From contig JBAIZL010000002.1 of NCBI GenBank assembly GCA_036971475.1, forward strand, positions 52,258,229-52,322,228: 64,000 bases of DNA. The letters run 5' to 3'. The first letter of the stretch is position 1. Each line of letters starts with the position of its first letter. The notes under the pieces were generated by a model, which ran no database searches, had not been told where the DNA came from, and was given only the letters and a program-made list of their open reading frames with translations. A program made the translations under genes and the position numbers. The DNA comes from Prosapia bicincta (Eukaryota; Arthropoda; Insecta; Hemiptera; Cercopidae). Below, in pieces: positions 1 through 12,093 of this stretch.

Positions 1-5
1 ATATA

Positions 6-57
<52 letters not shown>
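1..57. repeat. (AT)n microsatellite at the left edge
   Basis: Uninterrupted AT/TA dinucleotides from the window edge. It probably continues to the left. Confidence 0.95.
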
Positions 58-64
<7 letters not shown>

Positions 65-104
65 ATAAATATAATATACTTTTTCTTGTTTAATAATTTA
101 AAAC

Positions 105-243
105 ATAGGTTATTCAAATACAAGAATATTTATTATTTTATATCCAAAGCTTTTCGTTGGCAAACAGGATGATGTTGGTACTGTTTGCCAACGAAAAGCT
201 TTGGATATAAAATAATAAATATTCTTGTATTTGAATAACCTAT
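105..243. repeat. Perfect 63-bp inverted repeat (hairpin)
   Basis: Bases 105-167 and 181-243 are exact reverse complements around a 13-base loop. The arms contain the words ACAAGAATA and AAAGCTTTTCGTTGGC. The same words recur at about 14,610-14,665 and 24,357-24,430, and the ACAAGAATA part at 47,386, each time beside an AT or GT microsatellite. This suggests a small dispersed foldback element linked to microsatellites. No coding capacity is seen. Confidence 0.9.
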
Positions 244-1209
244 TATAACGGACTAGGTTACTTTCGAAATGAAAATTTAAAGCTTTTAAAGTAAAAGTTA
301 TACAATTTATTAATCAGTGACAAATTACAGTCGAACAAAAGACAGCAATATGTCGAGTAATTTACTTTTAATTACTGCTAATTATTCCATACATTTTAAT
401 TACTTATTAACCTTTAAAATTATATTTATCGAGAAGATAGAAACTTAAGTTTTCCAATTTTAGAAATGAATATCCAAAGGACAATTTCTACCGTTCATGT
501 ATTAACCGTTTATCTATTAAAAATTCTTCAACTTAGTTAACATTAAAATACATTTTCTTTATTATCATCTAAAACGTACCTGATTGTGCACATTACTTTT
601 TTTTAAAACACTTTAACACATATTAAACATTGCCCATGGCTTTTGGCATCACTAATGACTGCACATCGCTCCTGGAATCCCAGCGCTCTTATACAAAATG
701 ATATAAACTTTTACTTATTTGGAATACATAAATAATCGCTTCTGACTTCTTCTTTTGTTGCGTTAATAAATATTGGTACCGGCCTTGACATCTTAAATTT
801 TGAATACTGGAAGCTTATAAATTTGTAGGTTACGTCCGAAAATGCCATTACATCTGTCTCGTTCGGAGACGATTTGAGAAGTGGGGCTTCTGCAAGGGCA
901 CGCCAACGGAATCTCCCATCCTTGGTTATTATTTTGAATTTTTTGATTGGTCCATCAGATCATTCGATACCAGACCATGCTTACGTCACATGAGGTGATG
1001 TCAGTTAATTACCCTGAGTTACTAACTCGTACGATATTTTACATTTTTACCCGCTAGAGGCGCTACTATCTATGTTAGCTTCACAATGTGCAACAATAAA
1101 ACAAAAATTTTGTTTTATATTGGAACGATATAATTAATAAATAAAAATCAAATATATAATTGAATTTATACATAACACCTTATTTTTAAGAGTGTTACAC
1201 TATATTGTT

Positions 1210-1262
<53 letters not shown>

Positions 1263-2965
1263 ATTTCCTCCAAAATTGAGATTACTCAAATTATTGTTAA
1301 AAATAAAGTGTTAAAAATAAATAATTTCAGTAAAAAATAGAAGAAAAACTGTACACGGGTAGCATTACCTTTAAAATAGTTTCGAATATAATGTTACTTC
1401 ACAACATATTTACATATTTAAGGATCAAAAATTCAAAGCTTGGAGTTTTCCTGAATGAATAATTTCAAAGGAATTATAAAAACACAAAGGCTTAGTACGG
1501 TCTTTCATGCTAACGTTCTTTGAACGCTATATTTCTTTCATTACAAAACCATTAATGAGTAGTTTGATTTTTTAAAACTTAAATTCAGATTGTCTCTGAT
1601 CCCAGGGGATGGTGAGTATAATAAATCTATCAATGTCTACAGCTGATATATTTACTCAATTTTAAAATTTAAATTACAAATATTAGATCTCAATATATAT
1701 ATATATATAAATTCTAATAGTCACCATTCAAATGTTTATTGAAATTGAGCTGAAATTAAATTAAAGAGCATATTAAGAGAAATTATACATACGTATCTTC
1801 TATCTATCTTGGAAAAACAAATGTTTTGTAATTTCAGACATTCAGAAGATATTACGCCGAAATGATGCAAACTATTTCTAATAGTTTACCTTTTATTTCT
1901 ACGTCCATCATGCTCAATAATTTATTGCGTACATTACTATAATGCTTGTAATTAACATAGTTGAATGTTAAGATAGCTTTAATGATGATAACAAGTAAAT
2001 TATTAGAAGGCTATAAAAAGTCGAAATTAAAAACCAACTAGTCACAGGTCAATATGTTATTCACGAATGTGTCGTCACGATTTTTAATTAACAAAAAAAT
2101 TTTGAAACATTTTAAACATATTTTAAAAAAATAAGTTTTTTAATAAATCCATATGTATATAGTTATTTCGGAAATGATAACTTGTAAAATTAGTATCTTA
2201 GGAAATTTGTACAATTTATGTTCGTAGATAGTAAAAATACATAGAAACACTCTCGTAATTCTGACAGTGGCGGTTTGCATTTATTTCATGAACAAACAGT
2301 AGGCCTATTGGTAAAAAATTAATAATGATATTTGCCTTCTGACTAGCTGCTAATGTACTTCCATAATAGATGAACAACCAACTTTACTTTTGTTTCAATT
2401 ATGTTTAATCACTATTATAAATAAATTAATTTAAATTTTCTAGAATCAAGGGAAACGTTTCTCATTGTAAAATTATGTTCATTAAATAATATTTTAAAAA
2501 TCTAAATGATTAATTTAATTATTACCAATAAAACATAGACACTATTTTTGTATTTCACCCACATAAAATTAGTTTTTAAAACCTGTTGTTTAATTTTAGT
2601 TTTATATTTTATAAAATATTATATCACTAAGTGAAAAATGTTGGGAAATAAATAACTTTCAAATTTAGTTGCTACTGCTAAAAAAAACTGAAACAGAATC
2701 TCAAGTATTGGAAAATAGTCTCATCGTTCTACGAATGGTTATTTTTTTTGAAACCAGAGTTGTTTACAAAAGAGTATACATACATGTGTCTCTTAGAATT
2801 CCTTATGAGACCTGAAAGGATAATCTTACTGTTATTATTACTGCCAAATATTTTTGTATATAAGTAATTTTAAATATTTTTCTACATTGTTTATCCCAGG
2901 AAACGTAAACGGGTTAGTAATTTAAACTAGTAATAATTACAGAATAATTACGTACTGTGTAAATA
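244..2965. other. Non-coding stretch, no gene recognised
   Basis: AT-rich sequence without a supportable reading frame. It holds a (TA)n microsatellite at 1,222-1,259. A pocket richer in GC and CpG at about 690-1,080 includes a TTACGTCAC word resembling a cAMP-response element, but no gene start could be attached to it. Confidence 0.6.
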
Positions 2966-4665
2966 TAGGGGAAAGTTGGACAAAACAGGGTAGTCGGACA
3001 GAACGGGGTACTTAGTTATGTAGGCCCAGTCCGTGCTGCTATATTCCGGATTTGTAAGAAACTACTTTCAGTTAGATGGTAAGCCAGGTTGTAGACAGTT
3101 GGTAAGAATCCATTGTGTATGAAAGGCGTGTAAAAAATAGTTCTGTTTCATTTGGCGTTTTCAGATCTTCCTTCTTGAATATTTAATGATCTTTGGATCG
3201 TATTGTTGAGATCGTAACACAGGATAGAGAAACGGTAAGCATACTATTTTATTCAGTATTTATTCTAGTTTCAAATAGATTAATTATTTTGGAATTTTGT
3301 TTGCTAATTGAAGTGATTAATTAGGTTTTGTGATGTAGTGCACAGTTGGACAAAACAGGGTGGCTGATGGTTTGACAGAACAGGGTACCCTGTTTTATCC
3401 AACTATTTTCTTTCTAATTATAGCCTGTATCTTTAGCGCTGTTTTAATAACTAGTTAATATTCTGTAGATATAAAGTTATTTTTAGTATGTTATTGTTGA
3501 GATTTTATATTAGCCTACATTATTTATATCTATTTCAGGTTTTTAAATCTTTAATGACGATATATTCCCCGAATATTTGTTTGAACCATCTCGAACAACA
3601 GATAAACAAGGTTTTGCCAGGTCTGCAGAACAGAGCTTAATTGACTCCACTACAATTAGTCCCAGTTCATCTAGCTGCCAGTCAGCGTTCAGAGTTTCAC
3701 CAGCTGATATTCTTAAATTTCCGTCAGTAGATCAAACAGCAGGAAGAAAGCCTTCTAGAGGTGGAAAGACAGCAATCCTTACATCATCTCCTTATAAAAA
3801 TCAGCTACTTGCTCAGCAAAATCAAGAACAGAAAACTGGTAAAAAAAGAAAGAGAGCAATCAGAAAAACAGGCAACGGAAACAAAGATCACGATTTAGAA
3901 AAGGGAAGCTCGTCAAAAAGAACTTTATTCCCTGCCACAAAAATAAATGAATCAAGTAGCGAAGATGAAGAAGACAATGATGCCGCATGTCTTTATTATG
4001 ACGAATTATATTCCAAGTCGGTATCTAATGAGGATTGGATTCAGTGTATGAACTGCAAAAACTGGGCTCATGAACAATGCAGTGGCACTGACAAAAACGA
4101 CACCACATTTGTTTGTGATTTTTGTGGCTAAAATATTTATTAGTTTGATTAATTTTTATAGTTTTATTATTATTATTATTATTTAATTTCAATTCTAATC
4201 TTATAAGCACAACTCCCTGTCATAAGTAAGTTTTTATTGTAACCTACAGTAGGTAACTTTTTAAATGTTAATTTTTTTCTAGTTTTAATATGAATTATCA
4301 ATTAATTCCATGCCTGTTTATATTACATTTTATTTCTTAAGGTGTGTTATGTAATGTAAAATGAACAGTATTAAAATAAATGTTCAGAAAAAATCAGTTC
4401 AAAATAAATAATCAACATTTTCACATGGAGTTAAATGAGTACCCGGTTTTATCCAACCGGTTGGACAAAACAGGGTGATTTACCATTTTGCAAATAATAT
4501 TTTTTTGTGAAAAAAGTGTAATTTAAAATCAAGTAAAAATGATTTTATTCTATTTAAGACATCATTAGTTAACTTTTTGCATGATAAATTTTAACTCAAT
4601 TTTTATATTTAGTCCTCTAGAAGCAATTAAATTCTAAGTACCCTGTTTTGTCCAACTTTCCCCTA
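2966..4665 (+). mobile_element. Pogo-like (Tc1/mariner superfamily) DNA transposon, internally deleted
   Basis: The ends are perfect 27-bp terminal inverted repeats, beginning TAGGGGAAAGTTGGACAAAA and lying at 2,966-2,992 and 4,639-4,665. The flanking TA dinucleotides fit the TA target duplication of the pogo/Tc1-mariner group. The core word of the repeat (TTGGACAAAACAGGGT) recurs inside the element near 3,348, 3,396 (inverted) and 4,463, giving subterminal repeats. At about 1.7 kb it is shorter than an autonomous pogo-type element, and only the C-terminal tail of the transposase is present. It could therefore move only if a transposase were supplied by another copy. The exact ends of the inverted repeats suggest a fairly recent insertion. 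Confidence 0.75.
3562..4131 (+). pseudogene. C-terminal tail of a pogo-type transposase with PHD-like zinc finger
   Basis: The frame reads DDIFPEYLFEPSRTTDK and then about 170 residues of Ser/Lys-rich linker. The start resembles the end of the DDE domain in pogo/Tigger transposases, where a phrase like 'DIFPE..F.PS..TD' follows the catalytic core. The linker carries a basic stretch (KTGKKRKRAIRK) that may act as a nuclear signal, an acidic patch (SSSEDEEDND), and a C-terminal cysteine/histidine cluster (QCMNCKNWAHEQC...CDFC). That cluster is the PHD-like zinc finger commonly found at the end of these proteins in arthropods. The helix-turn-helix, CENP-B and DDE parts are missing, and a TAA lies in frame just upstream near 3,546, so this is a remnant. 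Family naming rests on recognition of the tail and of the TA-flanked inverted repeats. Confidence 0.65.
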
Positions 4666-6132
4666 TTTAGGAAATGTAATGTTTGTTTTCAACTTACACA
4701 GACAAAAGAACAGGAACAGCTTTAGCAACAACATCATTGATACAAAGTAACCAACTTTCACAAGATGACCTTATATGAAAATAGGATAAAACACTTTCAT
4801 TTACGTGCTATAAATATGAGGGTTTTTGCATCAGACTTTATCTAAACAGTTATTGCTTAACGTTTTTTGTAAAGACGTCAGCAGCAACGTACGTACATCT
4901 TACACTTATTTGAAGCCATGCTGGCACAATGCATTTGAGGGCATTGCTTGCTTCAAATAAAACGGTTTCCTTATAATTAAACTATTAATTATCCAGGTTA
5001 AAATTGACAAGTACTGAGGTATACAAATCCTGTATTTTTTTAAATATCTAATTGATTATTCAGTTTGTGCTAAATGTTGTAGAAAAAAATCCTAATACGG
5101 CATAATATGTAATGAACCAAAGATAAAATACAAGGTAGCTAAAAGGAAGAAATAAACGAATTCTAAAACCATTTATGGTAAACGTTAAACCACTTTATAG
5201 CTAATATTTATTTGATATTATAATTTTAGAGTAAATCATAAAAGATTAATTTTTTTCTATTTTTTTCGCAAGAGTTTGGAAGTTTAAGTAGCTAAAGTTA
5301 CTATTTTAATATTCTATTAACTAAAATATTTTAAAAATAGAAATCACCTTTCTATTAGTTAGGATTACTACAGACAAATACAGTGTGAAATATTTAATAC
5401 ATATTGAAACACGCCACATAATCAGACTAGTTTGAATTATGTTAGAAAACGGTTCAATTTTTCTATGATAGTCATTGATTTGTATATGTCCAACATAGTA
5501 AAATTTGGACGTTTCATGACTATCATATAAAAATGATTTAGTTGCATGTGTAATATTTACTGAGTCCTATTTGAGAAAAATCCTACTGAGCGTATTTTTG
5601 AGCGCTGAATACAAATATGAAGTCAGAATTTCTTCATAAAGCTTATGTTATTTTTAATACTTCTTCCTCCATTACTGGTAGCTCATGCAGGGCATGTACA
5701 ACTATGTGAGTAAAATATACATGTGTCTAATTAATTTATTATATGTCACTGCAATTATAATGATACAAATTAAAGTAAAATAACTACTTAATTCAATTCA
5801 AGCTCATTACTAGCCATGTAAACAATAAAGTTAATGTTATTACATAGAGTACGTCATGCGGTATGATAGAGTACGATTACATGACCCATTAATCAAAGCG
5901 CAAGAGTGATGTAATGTTTGGTGTAAGGACTTAGTGCACTGTCATGATGTGGACTCTTTACTTGCAGCTCCTGACATCTTCACCATCCTGACGAGTGACG
6001 TCTTCTAATAGACTCTTCAAAATATACCTTAAAAGCAATCTTTCTTCATGTAGGAAATAAATACCCATTAGCTCTTGCAGCAAACATGAAGGAGATGCTT
6101 GATTTAACCATCTTAAATTCACTGATTATACT
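4666..6132. other. Non-coding stretch, no gene recognised
   Basis: AT-rich sequence without a convincing reading frame, RNA gene or repeat. Confidence 0.5.
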
Positions 6133-6312
6133 ATAATTAAAAGCTACTTAACTAAGTGAATACGTAATGGCTTACTTTCTGACGCGTTTCAAATTATACG
6201 TTCCTTTTAACTACTCGAGTGGGGGATTAGCTTCGTAAAAGGAGCGAATGCTTTGAAACGCGTCAGCATGTAAGCCATTACGTATTCACTTAGTCAAGTA
6301 CATTTTAATTAT
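6133..6312. mobile_element. Inverted pair of Penelope-like element 3' ends
   Basis: Arms 6,133-6,193 and 6,252-6,312 are near-perfect reverse complements, about 61 bp each with a few mismatches. Each reads outward through TTTGAAACGCGTC and a conserved end containing GTATTCACTTAG. The same end occurs on the minus strand at 19,118-19,180, directly downstream of a recognisable Penelope-like reverse transcriptase. The arms are therefore interpreted as two tail-out copies of the 3' end of that element family. Confidence 0.65.
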
Positions 6313-6609
6313 ATAAACTTGAAGAAACTTACAAAAACATGAAATTTATGGTGGATATGATTAGGCATGAGAAACAGTTATAATGTGTTTGAAGAGACCT
6401 GATAGTGGTAGCGCTGTTACTTGGTTTAAAACTTGAGTATACGAAATGTTGTTCTCTTGTGTGTAGGACAGTCAGCACACAGGATTATTCACTACGTTAA
6501 AAATGAATGGCCAAAATCAGAAAGATTGACTGTGAGAGAAAAAACTGTTGTACATCCAGCCCTGGTAAGTCCTGAAAACTAAGCTTCATAAGTCACATTT
6601 AACTAAGCT

Positions 6610-7130
6610 TGATGAAAAATTGTGTAAATCCGTGGATTGTGAGGAAATAGATTTCAGTTTCTAAGAAAAAAGTTCCTTAAGCTAAGTGAAGCTAACATAA
6701 AAGAAGGTATATTTGTTGCCTCATAAAAAAGTTTGTAAGTGATATTAAAAAGAAATTGATAACTGTGAAGTTGCTGCTTGGGAACTGCTGTGAAGACGAT
6801 TTTTGAGAACTTCCTAGGAACTTACAGGACTGATAACTACAGGGGACTTGTAACTGTGCTTCTAAAAAACTTTAACGCACTCACCTGTAATATGTCACTA
6901 AATGTTCACTTTTTGGATTCAGATCTGAGTTTCTTCTCCCGAAATCTCAGATCTGTGAGTGATGAACATTGTGAATGCTTTCACCAGATAATATCCACTC
7001 TGGGGAAATGCTACCAGTGAAAGTTGAATACTAGAATGGTGGCTGACTATTGCTGGAATCTCAATACTGATGTAAGGTACAGCAGAATAAAGAAGTAAAT
7101 CAAAACGAAGAAAATTTTATGTATGCAAAA
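6610..7130 (+). pseudogene. Decayed copy of an arthropod repeat-associated protein
   Basis: Fragments in shifting frames can be read along a protein type that I remember as very common in spider and insect annotations. First comes a 'KLSEANIKEGIF' block near 6,675-6,710. Then comes the open stretch ending at 7,020 with 'CNMSLNVHFLDSDL' and 'SVSDEHCECFHQ'. After a stop comes 'MVADYCW' near 7,036-7,056. In better copies these read roughly as a Cys-Asn-Met-Ser block, a His-Phe-Leu block, an 'SDE.GERFHQD' block and a 'MMADYCW' block. Several stops and frame changes show it is dead. I believe the family is spread by mobile elements, but its function is unknown to me. Confidence 0.5.
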
Positions 7131-7677
7131 ATTGCACGTATACATCCAAGAGTTATACAATAGTAAAATGTGTTTTTCGAAAACATTATTGCTTATTACA
7201 AAGAAACAATATGCCCGATAGAAAGAGACCGTTTTCAGATTTTAAATCAGTGTAAAAAGTACTGCAATATTTCGCTATTTTAGTTCTTGTAACAAACAAA
7301 AACCAAAATGTTGTTGTTCAATGTTACCATATATTTTCTATTACTTAATAAAGGCAAACATAACATTCACATAATAATATTATTTTAGTTTGAAAACTTT
7401 TTTTATTTAAATGTTAGTATTTTTACATATTCATCTGCAATGAGGAGAGCTTATTTACATCTTCTGTAGACAAAAAGATCAAACAAAAACAGACTAAACT
7501 TTTATAATTCAAACCAACCGATCATCTCAATAAATAGTAAAAAACATTGAATTTTAAATGATTTCTCGAACAATCCATAATGATAACTTGTCCAAACAAT
7601 CGTTTTTGAATACTGTGAATCTCACATCTCAAAAGAAACAAACATAAATCCTCTTTAATGTAATCACATAAATTATT

Positions 7678-7826
<149 letters not shown>

Positions 7827-9783
7827 ATTTATATATTCAATAAGTTTCAAGTTTGTTAATTTAAAAATTTTAGGATTTTTAAAAAAATAAACATAAATGG
7901 TTTTCCTATAGTGCAAGGAATAAGTTGATTCAACAAAATAAAAATACAATTAAAAGACGTTATTAGTTAAACATTAGGTAAAAAGAAATTTCGTCTTCTA
8001 CCCTCAGGTTGAGCATAACAGTAAATTATCAATAAAAAATTATTTTATCGTCGAGTCGGTCGTCATCAATGCATGCTAAAATTTAAACGATTTTATTTTA
8101 ACTCTTAGGTACCAATAAAAGTTGTATTAGTACATTTAGTTTTCGTCTTTTGTAATGATATCGAATTTTCAATTAAGTCTGATAGATGTAGGTTATATTT
8201 TTCTTTACTGTAAGATGTTCCAATCTGTTCAACTGCCTTTGATATTTTCTTTATTAAAAGTTAAACATTTTTCCCCTTCCTGCCATACCGTTAAAAGAAA
8301 ATATGCAACTGTTAAAATATTTTCACTTTCAAGTTCCAATTTTTTAACCAATAATGTTTTCTATCCATGTCTTTCAGTAAGTAGGTTCTTGATTACAACG
8401 AGCAAAGTATATATAGCAATGTGTTGAACCATAAGTGTCAAATATATCTCAACCTAATCTTGTAGTTTTTTCCGAAAATAGATAATAGTAGAATAAATGT
8501 TGGATTATGAGTCACGTACAAGTATTAAATAATTCACCGATCTATGGACAAAAGCGTCTGCTGATAGATATCAGTCAATAGTGGTTGTTTGCCATGTGAT
8601 AAAAATAGTAATACTGTCATTTTAAATCTCTAATTATCATATAACGTGAATTTTTCTTAATATAAAAACCAAAACAAAAATAATATCATATACAAAAATA
8701 TTGTACAGATTGAGTGTTTATTGATTGAGTAAATAACAAGATTTTAACTTCATTAAACAAAATATTTTGTTTAATATTTTTTTATCAGTTTTCAATGGCC
8801 ATACCAGTATTGCCTGGCGGTAAGTAAAAAGTTAAACTATGTACTCACAATTAAAATATATCTTACATATCTTTAGATTTACCTTCAGATTTACAAAGAT
8901 TTGTAAAATTTCCTATTATAAAAGCTTTCTTATAGATTGGAAAAATAATAGCTATAGTAGAATAAAACTGGCGTTATGTCTGAATTTTTTTTTAAATGAA
9001 TGTACTTGGTCTACCCAATAATGGAAATTTAATGCCATGAGAAATGTATAACATCTGGGTAAAATGAGAATATTTTTTCGTACTGCTTCTGTCAACAATT
9101 TTCAGATTAAATTAAAATATATATCAGTCCTGTAACTAATATAAGGTTTCTCAAATATTACGAAATAAATTATCTTTTTTAATATTAAATTAAAAGGAAA
9201 CGCGTGTTTCCAGTATCTGAGAAAAAAGTCGTATTTGCTATTTAAATCTTTGTGGCAGTTATAAAAGTGGCCCTATTAATTATAATAACTGTTTATAATT
9301 GCTAAATTCTATGCACAGTTATTGGTATCACACTTATTGATAATAAAAATAGGATCACCGATAATATTCTTGCGAAATTTGAATCAACCGAAGCTGTGCA
9401 GGGCAACCAGGATAACCAGAAAAAAATTTGACACTCAACTTGATCCAGGGAGAAAACAGAGGTGGAAAGTTCAAAGGAGATATGGTCTTAATTCCATGAT
9501 GATTCCTAACGACTACAATTTTCTTTGCGGCTTGCATTCGCAATAACTATAAACAAGGCACAAGGACAATCATTGACCATTGTTATATTAAATTTGAAAC
9601 ATTCGAACTTTTACCACGGATAATTTATATGTTGTGTTCTCACGTGTTTCGACACCTAAAATTAATATGTTTATACACATAATGAATTGAAGGAAAACAT
9701 TGTCTATCCTCTACCACTTCAGTAGATGATGTATAGCTATTTAGATGTTTGATTTGCATTTCTTATTGTTAAAATTATAACTA

Positions 9784-9816
9784 CGGGCTCAGCAACGTGC
9801 GCCGGGTAACGCTAGT
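9784..9816 (+). mobile_element. Possible Helitron 3' terminus
   Basis: A GC-rich motif in AT-rich surroundings reads GTGCGCCGGGTAACGCTAGT and is followed by TTAATT. Many arthropod Helitrons end in a GC-rich short hairpin followed by CTAG before a T. No Rep/helicase frame or matching 5' TC end was found, so this is only a resemblance. Confidence 0.3.
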
Positions 9817-11228
9817 TAATTATCATATCCAACCATGTCGAATTCATTTCTTAACACATTTAATTTCGTCTACTGAAAGCTGAGAGCAACATATTTCGCT
9901 AACTTTATTTTAGGAGGCGGGCTGTGTTTTTCAAGGTCTTTATATATACGTAATAGCAGAAAAATCAACAACTTCTTTCTCGTGTCGTAAATATTTAAGC
10001 ATTAGGAATAACACTTATCTGAGAGTTGTTTACTTAATTTAGTTCTATGACTTTTAATAATTACATTAAAATTGTGTCCTTGATGTATTTTAACAGAAAG
10101 TTAACTGTACTAGATTATAAACGATTTTATGTAACTATATATTTATTACCCTATTGGGAATGTATTTATTAGGGAAATATATTTATTTTATTAAAAAAAC
10201 TTTGCACTAATAATAAATATACTTTTAACTCACTATTCAACCGTTTTATAATTTGTTTGATACTTATTTCTCGTTCTCAAACAACATGAATATTTATTGT
10301 AGTTAATAGTAAAATAATGTAGTTTACAAAAAAATAGATGTTTACTTAGTACTATTTTTTTTAAACGAATTCATTTGAAATCAGTTCCTAAAAGAAACTA
10401 ATTTAATAATGTTTTCATTTAAATAATTGGATTAAAATAATAATTTAATGTTATAGTTATATTGAATTATTCGTATTGACATTTATTAAAATTTATCAAA
10501 ACTGGTAAACAAATTTATTACCTAATACAATTTTTCCTTGCCAATTTTCAATAAATAATGTAAAACAACCTGCCTGTAAATCATCTATTCTACAACATAA
10601 CCTTTAACACAAAATCACCTGTTCCAATGAATCATATAATTCACAGACATGACTCATAGAGTATCCTAACGGAAATTATACTGCCGCGAAATTGTATGTT
10701 TATACCCATCCAATACGTGTACGGAATAAATATTTAAGTTTTAGTTTTAATAAATCTACAATAAAAGTCTGATATGGGCTAGACCGCTTTGTAAAATAAA
10801 AGCGTAAATTTAATATTTAGCCCGTTTTCATATACTATTTTTTAAATGACAGTTTTTAAAAAATACAGTAAAAAAACAAAAAATTAATTGGTGGGAATCT
10901 TCTCCAGTGGAGTGATTATAAACATCTTTTCAGACGAGACTATTTTTAGAACTAAGTAAAAGAGAAAATATATAAACCATTGTTTTATTGTGAGAGTATG
11001 GATACTATGAGAATTTTATAGTTGTTGTCTAGATATAAGTTTATAGCCAAAACACAAAACTAAATAGTCACAACGATTTAGTATACATTCTCATGGGATT
11101 TTCTTATACCTATTCATGAAAGAAATAACAGATGTTAAAAAAGGAGACTATACAACTGCCATGCTAAACAGTAATTTTTTTTTTGATTTTTTGTGTTGTA
11201 GATCTTGAGGTCTAAATTATAGTTTTTT

Positions 11229-11697
11229 TGTATTAACTTGGCAAAAAACCACTGCTTACTGATTTATTCAGCAGACGCGCATTATTCAATCCTGTGAATC
11301 ACTGACGAGACTGTTGCTTAGACGTATGTCGCTGATGTATGTTATTTTTCATAGAGGAGTTGTTAGTTATGTGTTCAAATAAAGTATTTGATTGTTAACG
11401 TGTTTTGCCATTTAGAATGTGGTGGGGATATTATTAATGGTTTTTGTGTATCTCGTATTTTTCTACTGTATTACATTTGTTGCTTTTTTAATGTGTAAGA
11501 TTTTTAGGGGGGTGTCTATGTGAGTCTGTGAGTGTATGGCAAAATTTAAATTGGGTGGTTGGGTTTTTCATAAGGCTTTTACGTGTTCGTTATATCTTGT
11601 GGTAATTGTTCTCCCTGTTTGTCCTATGTAAAAACTGGGACAGTTTTTGCATACAATCTTGTATACGCCTACCCTGTCATGTTTATCCTGGTGTGAT
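11229..11697 (-). mobile_element. Penelope-like element, 3' fragment with GIY-YIG endonuclease (copy A)
   Basis: On the minus strand an open frame from about 11,735 down to 11,568 carries an intact-looking GIY-YIG nuclease core: DRVGVYKIVCKNCPSFYIGQ, then TGR, an Arg-rich stretch and 'NEH' with the expected catalytic Glu. GIY-YIG next to a telomerase-like reverse transcriptase defines the endonuclease-bearing Penelope-like elements. The nuclease nicks DNA for integration. Only this 3' part and the trailing untranslated region are present. The outer end near 11,229 matches the end of the plus-strand copy at 12,990-13,075, so the two copies lie tail-out around a junction near 11,697. Confidence 0.8.
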
Positions 11698-12093
11698 GGA
11701 CCACAAGCACCAACACTCAACTCCTTACCTAAAATACACAAAACAAGATATACCACGAGCCCACTAATAAATAACATATCAGCACCCTTATACAAAATCG
11801 TGAAAAAGCTCGACCAAATATTAAGAAAAAACATCACATTTCATAGCCAGGCCAGAGTAAAAAACAACATAGATCTCACCCAGAAAATAAAAACATACGC
11901 ATACCCCTACCCTACACTAACATCAATCGACATCAACATCCTATTCACAAACATACTAGTCAATGAAACAATAAAAATACTCAAACAAATGTTAATAGAA
12001 AAAAAACACACCAGGCAACATAACCAGAGAAATAATAATACTAGCAAAAATAATCACTTCTCATAATTACTTCCCATTCAACGACAAATACTA
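11647..12093 (+). pseudogene. Penelope-like reverse transcriptase fragment
   Basis: The Penelope-like part begins near 11,698. The reading contains LPKIHK, the 'SAPLYKIVKKLDQIL' helix, a DLTQKI block and the 'SIDINILFTNILVNETIKIL' region. These are in the order known for Penelope-like reverse transcriptases (fingers, then palm motif A with its Asp). After a stop at 12,064-12,066 the remnant 'NYFPFNDKY' can be read, a block that normally precedes 'MGSPxS'. The catalytic YxDD box is absent. The enzyme would copy element RNA at a nicked chromosomal end; this fragment cannot. Confidence 0.75.
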
